Shown: piece after piece, positions 1 through 5,432 of the stretch
How positions within the stretch are numbered: position 1 is the stretch's first letter
How the letters are laid out: each line of letters begins with the position of its first letter
NCBI GenBank assembly: GCA_011390535.1
Contig: JAABSF010000100.1
Span: 1-8,312, forward strand
DNA length: 8,312 nt
Source: Deltaproteobacteria bacterium
GTDB lineage: Bacteria; Myxococcota_A; Polyangia; HGW-17; SLPX01
Direction: 5' to 3'
Notes under the pieces: model-generated
Told to the model about the DNA's origin: nothing
Seen by the model: the letters and a program-made list of their open reading frames with translations, nothing else
Database searches by the model: none
Translations under genes and position numbers: made by a program

Positions 1-826
1 CCAGCCTCTTCAGCTCTTCTGCCAATTGGACACCTTTCCCCGGGGGAAACCATCTGGAGACATCTTCCGGCCCAGCCACCGGAATAGAGCCGCACGATGA
101 AGAAGACAACACCTTCGCCAGCCTCGTCGCCGCTTCTTTTACATGGCTCAACACACCGGAAAACTTGGACAAGGCAAAAACATCCTTCGGTAAACTATTT
201 TGCCCTTTCCCGACCTTCAAGTCCACCAAAACCGCTCGCTCATCGGTCAACAAAGAACTCACCTTAACCAACAAAACATTCTTATCTCCCTTAAAGAAAT
301 ATAGATCAAACCCCAGCACCATACCACTGGCGGCCTTGAACCCGGCAAGCTTCACCACTGACATAAAAGCTGCAAAACGATTCTCATTACCTTCATGAAT
401 CGGCAGATTTTCATAAGCCTCTTCAACAGAGACACCACTGAGCTGTTTAGTCATCCCACTGGTGACGAGCTTCACAAAAGGACGAAGAGCCTCCAATGGG
501 TTGTCTTTTAGAGGCGTTGGTCTTCCATGCCTAGGCACTCCCTGTTTCTCTTTGGATGAATCCGATGATCTCGAAACTCCTCTCTTTGTTTCAGGAGTGG
601 ATTGCTTTTTAGAGATAGCGGGCTGAGATTTCCCGGGAGCCGCCGTAACCCCATCTTCTTTTCCCCCTTTGTCGGCGCGCTCTTTCTTACAACCAACACA
701 AATGAATGAGGAAATCAAAACAAAAACAAACACCCGTCCAACCTTTGAAATAAGGGCTAAAAGGGCTGACTTAACTGAAAGGGCCGACTTAAAACCAACT
801 CCGGGAGTCGCAACATTTTGTTTCAT
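1..826 (-). CDS. Putative lipoprotein of unknown function, C-terminus beyond the window
   Basis: The frame stays open for 275 codons from an ATG at 826 to the left edge, so the 3' end is missing. A strong Shine-Dalgarno, AAGGAGA, lies 5 bases before the ATG. The N-terminus is long and basic, followed by a hydrophobic stretch (about residues 31-45, VFVFVLISSFICVG) and Cys46 then KKE. This reads as a lipoprotein signal peptide with a slightly non-canonical lipobox (CVGC, with Cys rather than Leu at -3). Residues 47-110 are a polar Lys/Ser/Pro-rich linker. From about residue 110 the sequence looks globular, with alternating hydrophobic strands (MVLGFDLYFFKGDKNVLLVKV) that include a pair of beta-like segments. 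I do not recognise the family. The inferred location is membrane-anchored, facing the periplasm. It is transcribed divergently from the FGGY kinase. Confidence 0.8.
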   Translation of the reverse strand, partial: MKQNVATPGVGFKSALSVKSALLALISKVGRVFVFVLISSFICVGCKKERADKGGKEDGVTAAPGKSQPAISKKQSTPETKRGVSRSSDSSKEKQGVPRHGRPTPLKDNPLEALRPFVKLVTSGMTKQLSGVSVEEAYENLPIHEGNENRFAAFMSVVKLAGFKAASGMVLGFDLYFFKGDKNVLLVKVSSLLTDERAVLVDLKVGKGQNSLPKDVFALSKFSGVLSHVKEAATRLAKVLSSSSCGSIPVAGPEDVSRWFPPGKGVQLAEELKRL

Positions 827-831
827 GTGTG

Positions 832-876
832 TCTCCTTGTACAAACCTTTTTACCCGTTTAACTCTAACATGACAA
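832..876 (-). promoter_or_regulatory. Candidate sigma70-type promoter for the left lipoprotein gene
   Basis: Read on the minus strand, TTGTCA (871-876, five of six matches to TTGACA) is followed by a 17-base spacer and TAAAAA (848-853, four of six matches to TATAAT). Transcription would begin near 841, leaving a short leader that contains the AAGGAGA ribosome site at 832-838. Spacing is ideal but the -10 box is weak, so this is a prediction from sequence only. Confidence 0.35.
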
Positions 877-1085
877 CATTGCAAACACATTGCCGGCGCC
901 TTTCCGCGAATCTGTCCAGATATTCACTGCCATCAATGGTATGGGAAGTTTCGACAAATTGTGCAATATTCCGACTGGACGGAGTAAGAGCTGACTCAAA
1001 AATAACTTATCTAATTTTTGAATCATCCCTAAGGCTGTTTTTTTGTTTCTTCTTTGTCGGAAGAGGAATCATGGGAGAGCACGAT

Positions 1086-2654
1086 ATGAGCGACAAAGAT
1101 CTTATCCTAGCCATTGACAACGGAACACAGAGCATCCGGGCCCTTCTCTTCGATGCACAAGGAAAACTTCATGAAAAAGTGAAAGTGGAGTTAGAGCCCT
1201 ATTTTTCAGAACATCCCGGCTGGGCTGAACAAAAACCGGAATATTTCTGGGACAAGCTCTGTGAAGCCTGTCAAACTCTCATGAACAAAAGACCCCTTGC
1301 CGGTGAGCGCCTGGCAGGGGTGACACTTACAACCCAGCGGGCCACTGTAGTGAACGTAAATAAAAACGGCGCGCCCCTCAGGCCGGCGATTTTATGGCTG
1401 GACGCACGAAGAACTTATGGGCTCAATCCCGTAGGGGGGTTGTGGGGCCTGGTGTTCAAGCTCATCGGCATGAATGAGACGGTGGATTATTTTCAGGCCC
1501 AGGCGGAGGCCAACTGGATATCCAAGCATCAACCTGATATTTGGAATGAAACACATAAGTTTCTTTTACTTTCAGGATTTTTAACTCACCGTTTAACCGG
1601 GCGTTTCGCAGACTCAGTGGGCAGTCAGGTGGGGTATATCCCTTTTGATTACAAGAAATTAGAGTGGGCTAAACCATCTGACTGGAAATGGAGCGCCCTC
1701 CCAATCCAACGTCATCACCTACCGGATCTTGTCCCCCCGGGGGAACCCATTGGTGAAATCACCAACGCAGCTGCAGCGGCAACCTCAATTCCGGAAGGCA
1801 CACCCGTCATCGCAGCGGCTGCAGACAAAGCATGTGAAGTGCTGGGTGCAGGATGCGCAGACCCACATATAGGTTGTCTTAGTTATGGCACCACAGCTAC
1901 CATAAACACAATCCACCGGAAATATGTCGAGGCAATACCACTTATTCCACCCTATCCTGCTGCGATACCCGATGCCTACGCACTCGAAATACAGATTTTT
2001 CGGGGCTACTGGATGGTCTCTTGGTTTAAAAGAGAGTTCGGGATGCGGGAAAAAAAGCTGGCCCAAGAGAGAGGCGTGGAACCGGAGACCCTGTTCGACA
2101 AGCTGCTGGCAGAGGTGCCCCCGGGGTGTTTGGGATTAACTCTACAACCATACTGGTCCCCCGGAGTCAAAATTCCAGGCCCTGAAGCCAAAGGCGCCAT
2201 CATCGGATTCGGCGACGTGCACACCAGAGCTCATATCTACCGGGCGATTCTGGAAGGGCTCGCATATGGGCTGCGAGAAGGAAAGGAGCGCACAGAGAAG
2301 AGAAGCAAAATCAACATTAGAGAGGTCCGAGTAGCCGGCGGGGGATCTCAAAGTGACGGCGCCATGCAGCTCACTGCCGACATTTTCAATCTCCCCGCCT
2401 CCAGACCCCACCTTTATGAAGCCTCCGGTCTGGGAGCAGCCATTGACTGCGCTGTAGGGTTAGGATGGTACAGTGACTTTGGATCGGCTGTGTCGGAGAT
2501 GACTCACTTGGGCACCACCTTCGAGCCGAGAAGAGAGGCGGTGGAAATCTACGACAAGCTATACAACAGGGTCTACCGCAAAATGTATAAGCAGCTCAAA
2601 CCACTGTATGAAGAGATTCGGGAGATCACCGGTTATCCTGAAGCTCCAAGATAA
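1086..2654 (+). CDS. FGGY-family carbohydrate kinase
   Basis: Predicted to transfer phosphate from ATP to a sugar or polyol in the cytoplasm; the substrate cannot be told from sequence. The 522-residue length fits the family (about 500). Visible marks are the N-terminal phosphate-binding strand-turn with D11-N-G-T-Q-S (glycerol kinase-like DxGTxS), W104-L-D-A-R108 matching the W-x-D-x-R substrate-site motif, D247 in AAADKACEVLGAG at the position of the catalytic base, a following LSYGTTATIN phosphate loop, and GGGSQSDGAMQL (418-429) as the C-terminal FGGY signature. I chose ATG 1086 because GGGAG lies 8 bases upstream and the protein then starts just before the first strand. ATG 1071, adding MGEHD, is an in-frame alternative with a GAGG site only 4 bases away. 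An in-frame extension reaching further upstream has no motif support. The gene is followed after 3 bases by the radical SAM gene, so they are probably co-transcribed. Confidence 0.93.
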   Translation: MSDKDLILAIDNGTQSIRALLFDAQGKLHEKVKVELEPYFSEHPGWAEQKPEYFWDKLCEACQTLMNKRPLAGERLAGVTLTTQRATVVNVNKNGAPLRPAILWLDARRTYGLNPVGGLWGLVFKLIGMNETVDYFQAQAEANWISKHQPDIWNETHKFLLLSGFLTHRLTGRFADSVGSQVGYIPFDYKKLEWAKPSDWKWSALPIQRHHLPDLVPPGEPIGEITNAAAAATSIPEGTPVIAAAADKACEVLGAGCADPHIGCLSYGTTATINTIHRKYVEAIPLIPPYPAAIPDAYALEIQIFRGYWMVSWFKREFGMREKKLAQERGVEPETLFDKLLAEVPPGCLGLTLQPYWSPGVKIPGPEAKGAIIGFGDVHTRAHIYRAILEGLAYGLREGKERTEKRSKINIREVRVAGGGSQSDGAMQLTADIFNLPASRPHLYEASGLGAAIDCAVGLGWYSDFGSAVSEMTHLGTTFEPRREAVEIYDKLYNRVYRKMYKQLKPLYEEIREITGYPEAPR

Positions 2655-2657
2655 TCC

Positions 2658-4049
2658 ATGATTTTATTATGCAACCCCTGGATTCATGACTTTGCCGCCT
2701 ACGACCTGTGGATGCGCCCTGTGGGTTTGTTATCTCTTGCCGAGGTTTTGATCCGCAAAGGGGTCTCCCTGGAGCTGGTCGATGTTCTGGACAGAAGCAC
2801 CCTTACCTGGGGACCAAACGCAAACCCGAGGCCGAAAAAAGACGGCAGGGGAGCTTTTTACAAAGCTCGCCTTGAGAAACCGGAGATCATTCGACACGTT
2901 CCCCGCTACTTTTCAAGGTATGGGGCACCTTACGATAAAGTCAAAGAACGGCTTCAAAAACTATCTCAAGCACACCAATTCAAAGCCCTCTTACTCACTT
3001 CATCTATGACCTACTGGTACACAGGGGTAACCGAAACGGCCCATTTGCTCCGGCGCTCTTTTCCCGGCACCCCTCTCGTGGCGGGCGGCTCTTATGTTGA
3101 GCTTATGTACCATCACGCAGCCACCCATATCGGCGCGGATCTCTGCTTTTCTACAAGGCTCGCCGAAAAAAAATCCGGGCTCACAACATCTCTGGAAAAC
3201 CTGCTGGGAACAAAGCTCCAACCCTGGCCCGATATTTTGCCCGTGAGTCTCCGCAATGCCATGGATCTTTACCCTTTCTGGACGAGTTATCCTCTCATGA
3301 CATCCGTCGGCTGTCCCTTTAACTGCAGGTTTTGTGCTACATCAATACTCCAACCAAAGTTTCGCCGACGGCCATACAAAAAAGTAGTCGAAGAGATCTT
3401 TGAAGCAAATGATGCCCGGGGGGTGACAGACTTTGTATTCTATGACGACGCACTGTTGCACAGACCGGACCAACATATCAAGCCGCTGTTGAATGCTCTC
3501 CTTGAAAACGGAGCAGGAGAACGGTCTTCTTTCAGATTTCACACGCCAAACGGGCTTGCGCCCCGGGACATTGATGCAGAGCTCGCTGAAATGATGAAAA
3601 AAACCAACTTTCCCAGGCCCCGGCTAAGCTTGGAGAGCATCGATCCGCTTCGTGCAGCCGACATGAGCTACAAGGTAACCATCGAAGATTACAAGCGAGG
3701 GGTCTCGAATCTCCTTAAAAGCGGCTATAAGCCCGGAGAGCTCATTACCTACATCTTGATGGGGATCAAGGGAGAACGCGAAGAAATGGTAGCTGAATCA
3801 ATCAGAACCGCTTATGAGGCGGGTTCCACCGTGACGGTGGCCGGTCTGTCTCCTATTCCGGGCACGCCTTCATATAGAGAATGGGAGATCCCTGAAAACA
3901 TAGACCCTCTTCTCTTGAGCAACACCCTTTTTATCCCACACACTGCAAAAAGAATACAAAACGACAAGATGGGCCGTCCCCAAACCCACAAAGACCCGCT
4001 CCAACGAATGCGTCAATTAGCGAGAGAGCTAAACCGAAAAATCATGTAA
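2658..4049 (+). CDS. Radical SAM protein with B12-binding-like N-terminal domain
   Basis: This 463-residue protein carries the C-x3-C-x2-C iron-sulfur motif of radical SAM enzymes (C219-PFN-C223-RF-C226), which binds a 4Fe-4S cluster and cleaves S-adenosylmethionine to a radical. Before it, residues 1-45 (PVGLLSLAEVLIRKGVSLELVDV) and 110-150 (LLLTSSMTYWYT, then PLVAGGSY) resemble the Rossmann-like cobalamin-binding-type domain found upstream of many B12-class radical SAM proteins. The DxHxxG cobalamin-ligand motif is not visible, so true B12 use is doubtful. Downstream of the cysteines, FYDDALL, RLSLESID and a late LSPIPGTPSYREWE motif fit the TIM-barrel and C-terminal part of this class. The start is 3 bases after the kinase stop and has no clear Shine-Dalgarno, suggesting translation coupled to the kinase. 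The substrate is unknown. The 3' end overlaps the convergent lipoprotein gene by 8 bases. Confidence 0.9.
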   Translation: MILLCNPWIHDFAAYDLWMRPVGLLSLAEVLIRKGVSLELVDVLDRSTLTWGPNANPRPKKDGRGAFYKARLEKPEIIRHVPRYFSRYGAPYDKVKERLQKLSQAHQFKALLLTSSMTYWYTGVTETAHLLRRSFPGTPLVAGGSYVELMYHHAATHIGADLCFSTRLAEKKSGLTTSLENLLGTKLQPWPDILPVSLRNAMDLYPFWTSYPLMTSVGCPFNCRFCATSILQPKFRRRPYKKVVEEIFEANDARGVTDFVFYDDALLHRPDQHIKPLLNALLENGAGERSSFRFHTPNGLAPRDIDAELAEMMKKTNFPRPRLSLESIDPLRAADMSYKVTIEDYKRGVSNLLKSGYKPGELITYILMGIKGEREEMVAESIRTAYEAGSTVTVAGLSPIPGTPSYREWEIPENIDPLLLSNTLFIPHTAKRIQNDKMGRPQTHKDPLQRMRQLARELNRKIM

Positions 4050-4410
4050 AATCACAGCCAAGAACTCCTCCTGAAAACCCCAATGCCTCACAATCCTCGC
4101 CCCCCAAATCTTCCTCATCGCAATCTTCTCCACTGTCTATGACCCCATCACCACATGTGACTGAAAAACAACCCGATGAATCAATTTCACAGCTATCCGT
4201 ACAAAAAAGCTCTCCTTGGCCCATACCAAGCGTCTCACAAGTCTCTCCCCCGAAATCCAGTTCATCACATTCCTCATCACCTTCCTTTATTCCATTTCCA
4301 CATAAATCCGTGGTTATCCCCTGTATACCTTGGGTATCAAAAGAGCAGGACACAAGGACCAAACAGCCCAAAAGAATAAATAATATTATCCTAATATGGG
4401 TTATTTTCAT
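4042..4410 (-). CDS. Small cysteine-rich lipoprotein with CGNG/CGDG modules, apparently cut short
   Basis: A 122-residue protein with a textbook lipoprotein signal: MKITHIRI, a hydrophobic run, then lipobox L19-V20-S21-C22. ATG 4410 is chosen because GAGGGG lies 7 bases upstream; an ATG 15 bases earlier overlaps that site. After the signal come one and a half acidic cysteine-rich modules. Module 1 begins CGNGIKEGDEECD and closes with CTDSCEIDSSGC. Module 2 begins CGDGVIDSGEDCD and runs to LGCDFT, then stops. Such modules are common in secreted and surface proteins of Myxococcota and other deltaproteobacteria, usually in longer arrays. By alignment with module 1 the next residue should be Cys, but the codon is TGA, and the frame beyond it does not continue the module. 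The likely location is the cell surface or periplasm, with disulfides inferred. It is either a genuine short lipoprotein or the 5' remnant of a longer gene. Confidence 0.75.
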   Translation of the reverse strand: MKITHIRIILFILLGCLVLVSCSFDTQGIQGITTDLCGNGIKEGDEECDELDFGGETCETLGMGQGELFCTDSCEIDSSGCFSVTCGDGVIDSGEDCDEEDLGGEDCEALGFSGGVLGCDFT

Positions 4411-4456
4411 GACAAAACCCCTCATGAAGTACGAAACACGCCCTTTTTACTTTAAT

Positions 4457-4485
4457 AGAATAACCCAATATATTAAACTTGTAAA
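4457..4485 (-). promoter_or_regulatory. Candidate sigma70-type promoter for the cysteine-rich lipoprotein
   Basis: On the minus strand TTTACA (4480-4485, five of six matches to TTGACA) is separated by exactly 17 bases from TATTCT (4457-4462, four of six matches to TATAAT) within an AT-rich stretch. Transcription would start near 4450, giving a leader of about 40 bases that includes the GAGGGG ribosome site. Intact control elements suggest the gene is still expressed despite its odd 3' end. Prediction only. Confidence 0.4.
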
Positions 4486-4558
4486 TTCGGCATTCCGGCA
4501 TTAGCACATGGATTCAAGCTATTATAAAAACAAGATTGAATTGCCGCAGGAAAGAAAA

Positions 4559-5113
4559 ATGGCTATACCCGGACCAGGTCCCAAAGGATTGTTGTTTTAC
4601 GGGCTCACCGCTCCACGACATGAACTCTCTCTTATAGAAGAGGTCTCGAAAAAACTCCAAAGACACCGGGGAGAACTGTTGGCCGAGCTGGAGCCCTTTT
4701 CTTTCAGTGACCTGACGGATTACTACGCTAAAGAAATGGGCGCCGATCTCATAAAAAAGTTTCTTTTGTTCCGCCGGCCTATAGATTTGGAAAACACCGC
4801 CGACCTGAAAAAGGACTCCAACGAACAGGAAAGACTTTATCTCTCAGGGACGGATAAAACCCGAAGAATCAACATCGACCCTGGAGTATTGACTTTATTT
4901 AATTTCTGTCTTCTCACCGCCAAGGGGTTTTCCCACCGGATTTATTTGGGAGAGGGGATATACATAGAGGTCACCCTTCGTGCAATCAAGGGAAAGCTGC
5001 GTCCTCTTGAGTGGACCTATCCGGATTACAAAACAAAAAATTCGATTAATTTTTTAGAGTTTGGGAGACAGCAATTGAAACAAATCATTGTTTCGCAAAA
5101 AAGCGTTAAGTGA
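4559..5113 (+). CDS. DUF4416 family protein
   Basis: This 184-residue protein matches the pattern I know for DUF4416, a family of unknown function found mainly in Desulfobacterota and related anaerobes. Recognisable segments in order are the N-terminal strand GLLFYGLTAP, an ELEPFSFSDLTDYYAKEMG block, KKFLLFRRPIDLENTADLK, the RRINIDPGVLTL block, and the highly characteristic FSHRIYLGEGIYIEVTLR followed by PLEWTYPDY. No catalytic residues are established for the family. ATG 4559 is preferred: AGGA lies 7 bases upstream and the length then matches the family. An in-frame ATG at 4508 would add 17 residues but has no ribosome site. It is a single gene, divergent from the cysteine-rich lipoprotein and probably read from the 4411-4558 region, where I could not identify a convincing plus-strand promoter. 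Confidence 0.9.
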   Translation: MAIPGPGPKGLLFYGLTAPRHELSLIEEVSKKLQRHRGELLAELEPFSFSDLTDYYAKEMGADLIKKFLLFRRPIDLENTADLKKDSNEQERLYLSGTDKTRRINIDPGVLTLFNFCLLTAKGFSHRIYLGEGIYIEVTLRAIKGKLRPLEWTYPDYKTKNSINFLEFGRQQLKQIIVSQKSVK

Positions 5114-5237
5114 AGCTTTTACACCTGTGTCGTCTTGTTGTTCAGCAAATTTCTCATAACCTTTTTTTAAGGCAGTGCTCCGGTCTTGTTTCTCGAAAAT
5201 GCGGTGTTATCGAAGAGGTTAAAAAAAAAATTTCAAA

Positions 5238-5299
5238 ATATTTGTGTTTTTTCTTGTATTTTCTGTATATTGAGATGAAATAATCACAAATATCACAAA
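5238..5299. repeat. Inverted repeat ATATTTGTG / CACAAATAT with extra direct half-site
   Basis: A perfect 9-base inverted repeat has arms at 5238-5246 and 5285-5293, overlapping the candidate -35 box and lying just past the predicted transcription start. A second ATCACAAA copy (5283-5290 and 5292-5299, 9 bases apart) follows in direct orientation. Three related half-sites bracketing a promoter look like an operator, possibly for autoregulation by the downstream multi-HTH protein. Low sequence complexity means chance cannot be excluded. Confidence 0.35.
5242..5271 (+). promoter_or_regulatory. Candidate promoter for the multi-HTH gene
   Basis: TTGTGT (5242-5247) and TATATT (5266-5271, five of six matches to TATAAT) are 18 bases apart. 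The A10 run and AT-rich sequence directly upstream resemble an UP element. The start of transcription would be near 5278, giving a long leader of about 155 bases. In such AT-rich sequence chance matches are frequent, so confidence is modest. Confidence 0.35.
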
Positions 5300-5432
5300 A
5301 TTTGCTTCCAAAGATTACATGAGCATTATCGGCAAAGAACAGAATATTTGAATACAAGACAAGAAAGAACCGAACAGGACGAAACCCAATAAAGCCCACA
5401 GCAAAACAATAGAACAAGAAAAAAGGTATCAG

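Larger units (their letters stand above)
5114..5432. other. AT-rich intergenic region with A-tracts ahead of the multi-HTH gene
   Basis: This 319-base stretch holds no convincing gene. It contains a T7 run (5162-5168), an A10 run (5221-5230), an AAAA (5235-5238) and a T6 run (5247-5252), the last three spaced roughly one helical turn apart, so the DNA is probably intrinsically bent. A candidate promoter and inverted repeat lie at 5238-5299. The last 80 bases are A-rich with very few T, consistent with an unstructured leader of about 155 bases. No terminator with a solid stem and T-run was found for the DUF4416 gene. Confidence 0.6.

Noticed and set aside
669..1085. In-frame extension of the kinase reading frame upstream by about 139 codons
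   Set aside because: It covers the divergent promoter region and the antisense of the lipoprotein leader, has no kinase-family sequence and no good ribosome site; FGGY kinases begin just before the DxGT strand.
4042..4044. TGA read as selenocysteine at an expected Cys position
   Set aside because: Sequence after the TGA does not continue the cysteine-rich module and no SECIS-like hairpin is evident, so a plain stop is simpler.
4139..4504. Plus-strand open frames opposite the cysteine-rich lipoprotein
   Set aside because: Ser/Pro/His-rich antisense shadow of the Cys/Glu/Asp-rich gene, no ribosome site, no recognisable domain; the minus-strand frame has a lipobox and repeated modules.
5099..5120. 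AAAAGC / GCTTTT stem across the DUF4416 stop codon as a terminator
   Set aside because: The stem is six mostly A-T pairs with a 10-base loop and is followed by ACACC rather than a T-run.
5121..5130. ACAC-CT-GTGT palindrome after the DUF4416 gene
   Set aside because: Only four-base arms with no second copy nearby; expected by chance.
5319..5351. Ten-codon open frame (MSIIGKEQNI) in the leader of the multi-HTH gene
   Set aside because: No ribosome site precedes it and a frame this short is expected by chance; no attenuator-like hairpins follow.
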